Of a stretch of DNA of 64,000 nt, positions 24,593 to 36,694 are shown piece after piece. Source of the stretch: Daphnia carinata (Eukaryota; Arthropoda; Branchiopoda; Diplostraca; Daphniidae); contig NC_081338.1 in assembly GCF_022539665.2 (NCBI RefSeq), forward strand, positions 7,304,446-7,368,445, read 5' to 3'. The notes beneath the pieces are model-generated. The model saw only the letters and a list, made by a program, of their open reading frames with translations, was not told the origin of the DNA and made no database searches. How positions within the stretch are numbered: position 1 is the stretch's first letter; each line of letters opens with the position of its first letter. The position numbers and the translations under genes were made by a program.

Positions 24593-27500
24593 TTTTATAC
24601 CAGTTAAAAAAAAGCAATCTCATGTCTTTCTACTCAATTTTCTTTTCTGCCGCGGCATAATCTCGTCTTTGTTTCTGAATTTGAAGGCGCGTGAAACCAA
24701 AACTATATCTTAATTCCTATATTTACGAATATTGGTTTCTAAATTTTTCCTATATAGCACTCTTCTGGATTGTTCGTCATCATCAATTCTGATAAACGAC
24801 CAACGTTCATCGATGGGGGTCCTGTTTCATGAAATTTTCTGCGGGATCGGATCATATTTTTGTTGTTTTTTTTATTTTCTGTTTACCCACAAGTGTCTAA
24901 TACAGTGTGCCATGTCAAAATGCTGTACATGCTTTTTAAGGTAGCAACCTTAATATGTTCTGACATCTTTTCTATGTATTTTGGTCCAACACACTACATG
25001 AATTCCAGGGCTTTTGAACTGATAACGACAGCAACATAGGAATAACGAACGCAAGAGAATTCTCGTAAAATATAGTGCATCATAAATATTACAGAGCTGG
25101 CGGAGGAATGAGGGCCCTCTAAGATTTAATTAATTTTTATGGCTGTTACCTTCTAATTGTGGCGATGGAAGAATGGATGCACAATCGAGGCTGTGATTGC
25201 AACTGCACGTCTCGGTACAAGTGGCCAGGGTAAAAGTTCAAGAGTGCAATGGTTGTAAACGAACTTACGTGTCGTCATTCTTTCCAGGTAATTCTCCACT
25301 TGAAGAGTTTATTCAAGGGACTTTTTGTTGGCAGGGAAATATTTTAGCACTATCGGGGGTCATGTCCAATAAGGTCGTAGCAGACTACTGATTTGGGCAG
25401 ATAGACAATGACTTTGTTGTTGTTGTCGTTACTTTATCTGTCTGGTTACTCTCCAAGAAATAAGATGGCGCCCTCCTGCAACTCATGTTTATTTATTTCT
25501 TAGCACAACAGTTCTTCGATTAAACGAAACAAACCATCCACCAGCTGGCCGAAGAAACCACAAGACCTTGTAAGATATCCATCACCATACAAACGCTATT
25601 GCCTATCAGGTGCTTTTCAACAGAATTTTTTTATTTTTTTCCGGCTGTCCTATTAAATGTGGTATGGAGTCACGCCTCACAAAACTTTGTGTCTTTCTGC
25701 ACAGTTACTGTATGCCGAAATATTTTCTTTTTCTGGTCGAATGACTTCACCATACCGAATTTCGAGTCGGTTCCTACCTCACGTCAGACACTGGTGAGCA
25801 ATTAGCATCATCACGTCCCATTATTAATAACCCTTAAATTGTAAAAAATTTCCTAAAAATGGGAGTTAAGAATTTTTTACATGCTGCCTGTAAAAAAACG
25901 CCATTTTGAATAGTTTATGTTGACAACTTCAAATGGATTGCATCTACGTCGTTGTCCAACTTTGTTGCAAAACGTGAATCACAGAGCTATTTTATCACGA
26001 AAGAATACAAATGTATACATGCTAATCACGTCTACAACATTGCTTGTTTTAGAAAGAGAAAAGGCCAAGAATAAAATAAATCAAGAAATTTGGAGCAGAA
26101 ACCTTGTCCCTTTTTAGAGTTTCAATATGTTCATTTCGACGGAAGTGCCCAATTCCGCAAACTGACCATGTTCTTTATTTAGTAAAAACAAAATGGCAGT
26201 ACCGTTGTGCAGTTGTTACGTCCAAAGGAAACTAACGTTTACCTTAATAAAGGAAAATCGACAGTGTGCAGGGAATCAGAAGACGAAAGATTAGAATATC
26301 GGGTTCCACATTATTGATGGATTTTATTATATGTTAACTTATAAAAATGTCTCATAATAAAAACAATAAAACTGTAAGCCAATTCGATTCTATCCCGCTG
26401 GACTGCCTGAAGGGACCTTACCTACAACAGGTGTGATTTAGTTAGCATGGTAAAGGCGTGTCGATTGATATTCACACATCTATAAACATGATAAATAAAT
26501 ATAGAGTCTATCCGTCATCATTAATGATCCTGATGTATGCCTCTACTATTTCCTGTCTACAGTCGTATCAATTATGAGTGTACAGTCATGTCTAATTTCC
26601 TCCCACGTACAGGATGTATCCATTATTCTCCATTAGAGTGTAACGCTTGTGACGTAAGTTTGTACATCCATGGTACTCAATGGCCTATTTTCAACGTCGT
26701 CCCCCACCTGCTGAAAGGATTTGACGTAGAGTTATGTTGCGTGGTACGTCCGTTACATGTGTTACGAGGGATATGACATAATGCATTTCCTTTCTTCCTG
26801 TTTCCAATGTATAGGTAAGCTATGACTGGCAAATGGGATTGAATCAATAGAACGTAGAAAGTGAGCTTTCTTTCATTATTTTCTTTTTTTCCGATATATT
26901 ACCGGGTGAGAGTTGTACGCACTCCAACAGTGACTCTTCAGCTTAAAATGTTTAATTTGTGCATTGAATGATACAGCTAATGTCATCATATCCGGCGCTA
27001 CGATACAATGTAAGGCTACAAGTACAATAACAAGACTCAATACCAGTAATGGTATTAAAGCTATTAAAATAAAGCATACTGAAAATGGCGACTAATTACA
27101 TGGAAGTCGTAAATTACAGAGGACTTTCTGGTCTACCGCAATAGCACACAGCTGGAACACCCAATATGCATCCAGAGTTTTCCCAGCCATAGACTCAAAC
27201 AAACAAATATATTTTTTTTCAACTGTTTCGATGACGGCGAAGGAATTTTCTTTGCTCAAAAACGAGAAATTTTTGTGTTTTCGACATTTTCGAAACTACG
27301 CCCTTTGGAAAGTCTGTCGTTCTGTCTAGTCACGTCAAAAACACCCACTAGTGAAAAACCTGGCACCTGAACTACTGATTAACATTTTTCATGCGATTTT
27401 TTTTTCTCTTGGAATTTTGGACGAAACGTGATGTCTCTCTGAAATTGTAAACTCATGGCCAGACATGACCACGTTCAGAAATTAACGAACATGACTGCAC

Positions 27501-29279
27501 AATAACAAAAAGTTCAGTCCTCACCTGTCTTCGGGTGTTTTTGTAATTAATTAAATAAGCCTTTCACATTTGTTTATCCTTTTTCCACGATACAAATGAT
27601 AGTTGTTCAATTTGCTATATTTTATGTAAAATAGTCAAATAAATAAATTTTCGTTGCTTGGTCAGGAATAAGGAAACGCATACCGCAATACTCGCATATA
27701 TCGAGAAAAAGCTTTCCATATCCAAGGACTTCTATGCATGAAAGAAGCCATGACCTCAATTTTTATTGGTCACAAGTTCCGCATCCATAGCGTCTTCGGG
27801 CGCTGCATCATCATTTTGTGTCACATTCTCGATTTGGTTAGGTTGCCTCACGTCGCAGAACTACGTACGCACGATGCCGGGACCTGCCCAAAGAGGTGAA
27901 AAACCTCATTCAACCAATCGTTATCGGTTGAGCCTACTACCTCTTGTGTAAATGGTTGGGCTAACCCAGGTATTTGCGGCCTGAACTTGGTTATACTAGT
28001 AGAAAAAATCCAGTTGGTAACAGACGGCATTTTTGAGCTAAAAAAATGATGACGTACATCTCAACGGTTGGGAATACCGTTGATTTTGATCACCTTATAT
28101 CGATCACTGTCTCTATCTGATTTGCAAAGGACTTAATCAAATGCAAAAAAAGTGGGCAATACCAATATATCAGACAGGTGATTAAAAAAGGATGCAGAAA
28201 ATAGTCTAGTATTTTAGATCGAGAGTGGGAGGTACTTAAAGTTCGTTGGCCTTTCTAAATGAGTGTAGGAAAACAATACCTGGAGCAGCTTCGAAATCTT
28301 TAAGTTCATTGGCCGCAAGCCATGTCCCATTCTGCACTAGCCCAGACCGTGAAATTGTGAACACCCAAACGAAAAAAAAAAAACATAGAATTGCTACGCA
28401 CCTTAATTTCACCTAGTGACGGATTTCTGGCAGTGTATTCCGCTATGCTTTTTATCGTAAAGCAATTCGTTGCTCGATAGTTTGTACTTTGCCAACGGTT
28501 CCAAGTTCTTACTTTCGCACGCCAGATCTTCAGTAGATCATTTATAATAAATACATTTGTTCCCTGAATTTGCTTTGATTTCCAAACTGCTCCTGCTATT
28601 GTGTAGTTTTACTGTTCACACGGTAGAACTAGTCACCTGAACAGGTAGACACTTTTGTTTGTGACAAAAGATTTCGAGTTTTGTAAAAGGTTGCACGTCA
28701 ATCAACTTAGGCTTTTGAGTTAAGTTGAATAAAAGATTTAAATCAGTCAGCATTGTGATGTGCGAGTTTCGACCCGCATTTAAAAATCTAGCTTTAAAAT
28801 TTAGTCCTTAGTTAAGCCGCTTACTTTAAAGTAAAAAATAGTTATCATAGAATTGTTGTATAAATAAGCGATAGAACTATTTACGAATGGCTCATTGTTT
28901 GTATTAGCCTACTAAACTCAGTCAAATAATGGTACAAAATATGATACAATCTTTGAGCAGTATAATTGTATTTTTTTTTCCTTATGATGTTGAATAATTT
29001 ATTTTGTTGTTGAAATATTTTTGTAAAAAATTGACTCACTTTAACTACCTACAATTGCAGTCGAGTTTTTTTTATTCGTGGAATTAAACTCGTTTTGGAT
29101 TTTAAAAAGAAATTTCTACAAAATAGTTTTTTCAAAGCGAGTAACAGAAAAAATCTAATTTCAAAAGAAAGATGGGCTATTTTTATCTCTCAGATATATC
29201 ATTAAGTTGGTTGAAAACTTGACAAAGTCTAGAACCAAATGAGCTGATTGCAGTGAGCTAGCTAACAAAGAGCTTATTT
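24593..29279. other. 4.7-kb spacer between P4H copy 4 and the UGT gene
   Basis: AT-rich, with stops in all frames at short spacing. No exon with family features, no tRNA and no repeat ends were recognised. It holds the 3' UTR of P4H copy 4 and, at the far end, the 3' flank of the convergent UGT gene. Confidence 0.5.
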
Positions 29280-31015
29280 TTACTGGCTTTTCTTCAGGCT
29301 GTCCACTTTGACGACGGATGAAACTTTCCGCAACGTGAAACGGGAAAGACAAATAATGAGGTATATTAAAGCCACGAAAAATGCCGTGTAAATGAACGTA
29401 ACATCCATCGATTCCCGCTGGATAGGAGACAGGTGACAAGCAGCTGGCCGTAGATGGGCAGCCCCTCGATGACGGATGACGTACTCTATTGCGTGTACTG
29501 CACGCTCAAGGGGTCGACCCAGTTCAATTTGATCGCGCATCAAATAGGACAATTTCATGGCATTTTTCTTATACCTGTAACAACAATCAAATCATATAGA
29601 AAATAAAAATAAATTCTCAGTATAGTAGAATCCTACTTTGGATTGGTCACGATTTCTTGAATAGCATTGTACAGGATGTCTTCGGTCAATGTCTTCCAAT
29701 CCAAACAGATAGCGTATCCGTCTCTTTCAGCTTTGACGACATAGTTCACCTGGTCTCCGAATACCGGAAAGCCGATCAAAGGCACACCACTCCACACTGT
29801 CTCTTGATTGCTGTACAGCCCACCGTGTGTCATTAGCAAGCGCATTTTAGGGTGTGCCAGTAGGTCTTGTAGCGGTGGAAGCCAGGTGGAAAGTTTCACA
29901 TTGGCAGGTAGATCTTTCATACCCAACTCATCTTCCCACTTCCACAGGACACGGAACGGCAGGCGACTGAAAGCGGCCAAGAAAATTTTACGTGTCGCCT
30001 CCGGCATGCTCGCTCCTCGAAGAATAGAGCCGAAACTAAGGACAATAAATCCTGCATCGCCTGACCCATTGACGAAAGACTCGACTTCCTACTTTCGAAA
30101 TTTTATACTTAACAATGTTTTTTTAAAACGTAAAATTTCATCGAGACTAAAATATTTAAACAAAAAAAAATATATATATCAAACCTGTGGCAATTCTTTG
30201 GGTGGAACTAAATGAAGACCTCCAACTTCAATGATCAATCCTGATTTGAAGTACTGATAATTGATAACTGGATGACTGTTGGTAATTAAGAGGCTCATGT
30301 TCCTTTCGATTTCCTTGACAGGTGAAAGGGCAACAGTCGAATTAATCCAAGCTTCTGCCGCAATTTGATCCACTCTGGGTAGGATGAACCAATCTCTGTA
30401 GTAGATGACCATCAGGTTGAGAAAAACATTGACCACCCGTTGAGGGAAGTTCATTTCTTCGGTGAAAGTCGTACAAAGGGCGGGGAACTGTTGAAACGAC
30501 AAGGGGGAACAGGTGTAGTCCAACATCCAAGGTAGCGGAGGGAGGGCGCTCAGGTAGATAAAGGGCGCTTGAAAATGTTGAACCAACGGCAACATGCAGT
30601 CGTTCATGAATGTTTCTATAACGATCAGATCGAAATGCTCTTGGCTGGCAATCAACTGATGGAAGACGGGCTCTCTGTAAACCGCTTTGCATATGGTTGA
30701 TAGTCGATCGGGTAATGTCAGCATAAGTGCGATGGGATTGTTGCTGTTGAAACCGATTTCATGGCGGCTGTTCATTTTGTGAAGCGAGGCCGAATGCAAG
30801 TGCGTTACGTTGGCTAGATCTTCTCTCGGAAATAAACCATTCCAATGAGTAATGGTGTGCCCGCGGCTGGCCAAAGCTTTTATGCTGTAGAAGAAGACGT
30901 GCGTATGGCTGTACGACGTGAACGGCGATAAGAATAGAATATTCGCAGCTGAAGCCACTTCTATGGCCAACCCGGCAATTAACCAAAGGACACCCGGAGC
31001 CAATTTCAACTTCAT
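29280..31015 (-). CDS. UDP-glycosyltransferase (UGT family 1)
   Basis: Membrane-bound ER enzyme that transfers a sugar from a UDP-sugar to small lipophilic acceptors. Three exons: 31015-30185, 30088-29637, 29574-29280. They total 525 residues, the usual length. A signal peptide of about 23 residues is followed by the acceptor-binding half, with the likely catalytic His in ALASRGHTITHW. The donor-binding half carries the UGT signature (MTHGG, then GVPLIGFPVFGDQ), preceded by STWLPPLQDLLAHP. A transmembrane helix near the end (about FIYTAFFVALIYLIICLS) leads to a short basic tail ending KKSQ, which fits a KKXX ER-retrieval signal. A splice acceptor (TTTCAG) about 15 bases before the start implies a 5' UTR intron. 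A candidate donor (CCCAG|GTAAAG) lies at about 32239 on the - strand. Intact; the acceptor substrate cannot be read from the sequence. Confidence 0.93.
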
Positions 31016-34004
31016 TTCCCGTTCACCAACCTGAAAAGAAGGAAAACGAGAATCATTTTAATTAGGTATTCTTCGCCAAAAAAAAAAAATAATCTGAGCA
31101 ATAAATCAATTCCCCGTACAGACTAGTTGTCAAGAGTTATAAGGAACTGATGTAATTTCTGTTTGAAATTTATTGGTAGACCATAACGTGCCTCCCGCTA
31201 ACGTGTTACCACACAAGGAAAGTGAGGTTTCTATTGCAACAAATCGATTCATTGTTAACATACTTTTTTTTTCTTCTCGTAATTACTTGAACAAACATTA
31301 TGACACGAGTGTCACCAAGCGTTCTTTCTCAACTAGGTGTTAAGAATTACCTGCTTTCTCCATTAATAATTGCTCGTCTGGCACGCAAATCACGCACGAC
31401 ACAAAATTATACAACAACGTGTTCCATGTTTCTTTTTTACGACATTAGATTGCTGCTTTTCAAATTCTTGGAGACACGAGAACGTCGTCGGATTTCTTTT
31501 TGGCATAGCGACATAGTATATGGCAAGGAAAGCTTTAGTATTATGAACACATTAAAAACAAGTCCTTTCTGCAGTAACTGAGGAAGGATAGTGATCAAGG
31601 ATTCAAATTACGACGTCTTTCTTTGTTGTTACTGATATCAGGTAGTAACCGAGAGATAACACGCTAAAATTTTAAGTCAATAAAAATTGCGCATTTTAAG
31701 ACTTGAGGCGCTCCTTTTGAATATAATCAACACGTAAACGTCATTGCAAAAAAAAACAACTTTGGTAATAAGAGGCACTGAACTCAAACTGAAAATTAAA
31801 GTCACTTTACCCGCGTAAGGAAAATTGTTAGTTGTCTGGTTTGGCGCAAAAAGCAATGTTATTTAAATATTCCCGCCATGCTTCATTTATGCTATTATTT
31901 CAATCGCTTACAACTAGTTGTTACGAAAAAGAATACCGAAATAACAGCAAATTTCCGTTTTTGCATTCGAAAAATCCGCCCACAAACAAAAAACAAAGGG
32001 GGATGTTTGTAAGCTCGGTTTTAAAATCATATAATTTAATAGTCCAAATTGGTTTTACCTTCAGGACGATTCAACGAAGAAATGTCCAATCCGAAATCCG
32101 TTGGAGACGATAAAAACTAAAACACCAAGTCGAAGAAACTTCCTAAGAGACGAACGAGAAAGTTTAACAAACGGGAGTCTGTGCGTACACATCCGTCAAC
32201 TTCAGAGTCAAGACGCGCTTTGAAGTTGAAGACTTTACCTGGGTTCAACATCAAGAGAGGTAGGTACCCGGCTGCGACCTAGGGCTGCCCATAGCTATAG
32301 CCTTAGGGCAACAGGAATTCCGTCTTCCTTGTCTTGGCTGGCGCCCTAATAAAGGAACTGCCGGCTTTTACTGACCTACACCAGTGCAGCCTGCCGAGAT
32401 TTCAAAGTTGCCCATACTAAACCCATAGACGCATACATTTAACACTGCCCTCTGGGCGTATTTTTTTTTTTTTACTCAAATTAAGAAAACCAAATCCCTT
32501 TTTTGGAGACAAGCAAAAAGGAATCTATCACGAAGATTAAGAATCTTGTCACTTTTTGTTTTAAATTCATAAAATCGAACAGATTTCAAATTACTTGCTT
32601 TTCTCCTTAGCCGGGTATCGACTCAAACAAAGGTTTTCCTATAAATGACATATGGTCAGACGTTACCGCCCACCAATTAAAAGTTACGTCGCAAACTCAA
32701 GATACTACACATTTGTACACACACCGTGAAACAGAGAATATCCCCTACTTGTTCAATTAGCATCGAGTCAACATTTTTCGCGAGTGCTAAAGACATGATG
32801 TGATACTAAACGTGCGAATAAAAAATGCATGCTCCTATGCCAACAATGCGATAGAGAGGCAAAACGAGGCGGTATAGGAATCTACAACTGTTTGCTGTCT
32901 ACACGTGACAATAAGGCCGACGTTTTTTACTACGTGATAGAAAAACGAAGAAGAAGAAACAGGTGAATGGGGGATTCAGTCTTACATGTACGTTGGCGTT
33001 GGTAGGTAGTACTACCTTGAGAACACCCTCCAGCTTGAATATTTTTTCACGTGTCAAGGTCAACATACGAGGAAACCGAAAGAAAAAAAGGAATACTTCT
33101 CTTTTAATAAAAGAGGCCTCGTGCCGAGATGTAGGCCAAATTTCCTGATACCTCTCCGAGTATTGGAATTTACTGAAGGAGTCACAAGGTTTAACTTAAA
33201 GCGAAATTCGTCTGCAAAAGCAGACTGCTGTCAAACAGAAACAGCTGATGGGGCTACATCGAATTACACGAAATAAAAAATAATTAACAAAGATTCGCAC
33301 AAAAAAAAAATTTACTCGAGCTAGCGATTCAGCCATATTGATTTTTGTTACGTAAGCAACACGCAACTCTGAATGTTTTTGTTTGTTTTTTCATAGGGTG
33401 ACGCACATTCAATGTTTACAGTTACACGGTTGTTTGAGAGCTATGCTGGGTCAACACATCACGGTATCGCTTAACTGAGAACAAACTCAACCAGAAACTT
33501 TTTCTTTGGCTACCGCATTACCTACACCCGATTCAGTGAAGAAAAACGCCCTAGGGTTCAGAAAAATCTTTCCCTGCGTAATGATCTCTACGATCGGAAA
33601 AGTTGAACTTGTAGGTTCAGAAACTACTGTTGACCCTTGGAGCATAAATTTAATGGGCAGGACGAAAATTTATAATTGTTAATTAAGCTTCTTCTCACCT
33701 TTTTTCTGACTTGTTAAATCAGCGCATGTGTGCAGGGCAGGGCGGGAATCCACTTCAATATAAAAACTGAAAACAGGTTAGATTAGACATGATAACAAAT
33801 TCTACTTTCCACGATGACCTGAACGACGATATGCGGGATGCACACCATTGCGCAGCGTTTTTACATCGACGGATTTGAGGATGCGATTCACAACGTTAGT
33901 TTTATGGTGTCCGATTCGTTTTATTTGGTTGAAATTTGCAAAGCAAGGTTAACACAAAATAGAAATGCCTCGATTACATTGGTGTTAACACTGGCACCAC
34001 CACT
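31016..34004. other. 3-kb spacer upstream of UGT
   Basis: No coding region was recognised. It probably contains a UGT 5' UTR intron and first exon (donor near 32239 on the - strand), and the 3' UTR of the RNA-binding gene at its right end. A TATAAAA sequence at about 33758 on the + strand has no gene after it. Confidence 0.4.
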
Positions 34005-35887
34005 TTAATCGTCACTCTCTTCTTCATCATCATCATCTTCCGCAGATTCCATTTCTTCTTCATCGCCATCTTTACCATTTTCATCCTCGCCTTCCTCGTC
34101 ATCTTCCTCATTTTCTTCCTCGTCGTCTTCCTCATTTTCTTCATCGTCGTTTTCCTCATTTTCTTCGTCTTCACCTTCTTCTTCTTCCTCTTCTTCTTCC
34201 TCACCACCGTTCACATCTTTCTCCAGTTTCATTTTTTTGTTCGGCGATTCTTTCGAATCCTTTGCAAAAAAAAAAAAAAAAAATTGGTTATCTTTTCCCA
34301 AAAACTATAAAATATTATGAAAAGAAAGCTACTTTGGTGGGTTCTGTAACTGTTTTGTCTCCTAGCCAAGGTTCGCCTAGCTTAGGCATATCTGTCAATA
34401 AGCATTCGTATGCTGGACCAATGTAAACCTTTTTCCCAAGAATTTCGTTAGTTGGGTTGGCGGCGAGAATTGCCTTTACTCGTTCGGCATCTTCGAAACG
34501 GAAGGCGGCATGACTAAAATGATTAAAGGGTCAGTGAACCCCATTATAATAAGTTATGTGGCATCAAAATGTACCAATAGTCAGAGGTGGGAAACGTTTT
34601 GTTGAATAGCGTCACGCTGTTGGCATCTGGGAAGAGTTGGGCTAATTCTTTTAGAGTAGCCTTTTTGGGAATATCCCGTACGACAATTCTATTCAGAGAG
34701 GAAACAAATAACAAAAATTTATGAAGCATTGCGCAAAATTGATTTAAAAAATTTTGAATCAAAATGAAATGTTTTCTTACTGATCACGTTGAATGCTGGC
34801 ATTGGCGACACGTAAGGTTTCCATGGCGGTGCTCTTGGTGCAATATTTTAGCTGACCACGATCCACCGACACGGTTGTGTTTTTAATGAACTCATGTGCT
34901 TCCTCAACAGATGGGAATTCAGCTAGACAACTAGTAAAATTGCACAACCAAAAATATTGTTTTAATTTCATAAATTTTAAAAAGCTAGATATTTGAAGTC
35001 ATATACTACACATGCAACTTAAAAGTTCCACATTACCTTGAATTGGATTTCATAAATGTTACTGACATAATCTTTTCGTCTAATTTTTTAACAGCTTCTA
35101 CACTTTGAGGTGAATGAAACTGGAGGAAGACCTGTCTGTCTCCTAATGAATTATGCTAAAATACAAATCTGATTAATTTTAGTCAGGCCAAAATTGTTTG
35201 AGTTCAATACCTGATATCTCTCTGATTTAAGTCCCATGTAGTCAACTGATTCGATAGTGTCATCTTCTTCTAACCTTGCTTTTGCAGCTTCAAGAGATTC
35301 AATGGTTTTAAATAAAATGAAGTAATCATTGCTGTCAGCTGGTTTCTTGAATCTAGAATGGAACCCAGGGAGTTGCTTCAATACTTCTTCTGTTGGAATG
35401 TCTGATTTGTAACAGATCCGTAACTGAAGTGCATGGGCAATTTCGTGGCAAATGGGGGGTTTAGTTTTGATCTTTCCTACAGAACTACCGTTGACATCTC
35501 TTTTGCCTCCCATAAAAGCTCCCCTTGCAGGTGCACCTTGGTTTCCTCCGCGAAAGGTTCCTCGAAATGATCCTCGATCTCCACCGCGAAACGACCCTCG
35601 TTCACCACCGCGGAACGATCCTCGTTCACCACCGCGGAACGACCCTCGTTCACCACCCCGAAACGATCCTCGATCTCCTCCACGAGAAAATCCCCGACCA
35701 CCACGCCCGCGTACATCCCCGCCACGAAATCCACGTGAAATGCCACGACCACCACCTCGATCTCCTCTGCCGCCACGGCCACGAGACCCGCCACCTCGAC
35801 CCCTATTTCCAACCTAGTATTTCGAATTGAAAACGTTATAAATAATCAGGTGGAATTGTAAAAATCCATTCTTACCTCGAGAGTCAT
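34005..35887 (-). CDS. RNA-binding protein: RGG repeats, RRM-like domains, acidic tail (nucleolin-like parts)
   Basis: Seven exons: 35887-35876, 35813-35211, 35155-35037, 34930-34781, 34688-34575, 34513-34333, 34259-34005. They total 477 residues and keep frame throughout. Residues about 5-115 are Arg/Gly-rich with tandem RGSFRGGE units, typical of RGG-box RNA and G-quadruplex binders and of arginine methylation. About three RRM-like segments follow: LQLRICYKSDIPTEEVLKQL onward; QVFLQFHSPQSVEAVKKL through the RGQLKYC stretch; and IVVRDIPKKATLKELAQLF through GKKVYIGPAY. The last exon holds a basic stretch (PNKKMKLEK) that could be a nuclear signal, then about 65 residues almost wholly Glu and Asp. 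Nucleolin has the same parts in the opposite order (acidic, RRMs, RGG). A nuclear or nucleolar role is inferred. The name of the orthologue is not certain. Confidence 0.85.
35565..35680 (-). repeat. Coding minisatellite, 24-bp unit (RGSFRGGE)
   Basis: Four to five direct repeats of a 24-bp unit lie inside the RGG exon, each giving the octapeptide RGSFRGGE or RGSFRGGD. The bases differ slightly between units. Length should vary between alleles without shifting frame. Confidence 0.8.
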
Positions 35888-36694
35888 TTGTAGTCAAACT
35901 GGATTAATCAAAAAATCGCGTGTGGGCACAACGTGTTTGGTTGCTTGTTTTTAGTACTTCTGCTATTTCAGGCACTGTTGCCTTGTCGCTAACTCGCGGC
36001 GCACAACGTGTTTTCTTACAAAATTTCTGATTTTCATCGGTCTTTTTTTTTTTTGGCGGAAAACGGAAAGCAGGCACCGTTGCCTAGTAGTGGAGAAAAA
36101 GCCAAAGAGATTCCAAATACTGCCGCCAGATCTTTTGAAAATGCGTGATTTGCTTAAAGCTGTTGGAATTCAAATTTTTAAAAGTGTTCCCACACATAAA
36201 AATAAATTTAAATAAAAAATAAAGTAAAACAATGATGGCTTATTAATTTCTTTGTTATACGTAATATCGTAATTTTTGAACAACAATTTTAACAGCGTTT
36301 TTATTTTCTGTAATGCAACGTCTCTTTTGGGCTGTGTTCCTTCCGTAGAGAAGCTTCCATTACACAGCAACTTATTGATTGATAGGCATCGCATTTTGGG
36401 CCATGCTTTATGGACTGTTGGTTGAACAAAACCTTCACAAGTCTTGTTTTTAACTTAACCCATACGAGTAAATGGCCGAGTTTGACTGTTGGTATGCAGT
36501 TATATTGATAAGTTAAGATAAAGTTTGACGAAGAAACGTTGAAAATAAAGCATGCAACTTTCTGCAGACGAAATTTGAGACATTACGGCCCTCTTAACGA
36601 ACACGCGCTCGAACTCGATTTTTGATAGACCTGCAATAAAAACAGCATGGGCTTTTGAAATTGCAGTGTTCTCTAAAAGTGTTTAAGTATAAAG
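35888..36694. other. Spacer between the LRR gene 3' end and the RNA-binding gene start
   Basis: 807 bp; both neighbours are on the - strand. It holds the RNA-binding gene promoter (about 35890-36060) and the 3' UTR of the LRR gene. No other feature was recognised. Confidence 0.5.

Noticed and set aside
33750-33765. TATAAAA on the + strand as a promoter
   Set aside because: No + strand gene follows before the 3' end of the RNA-binding gene.
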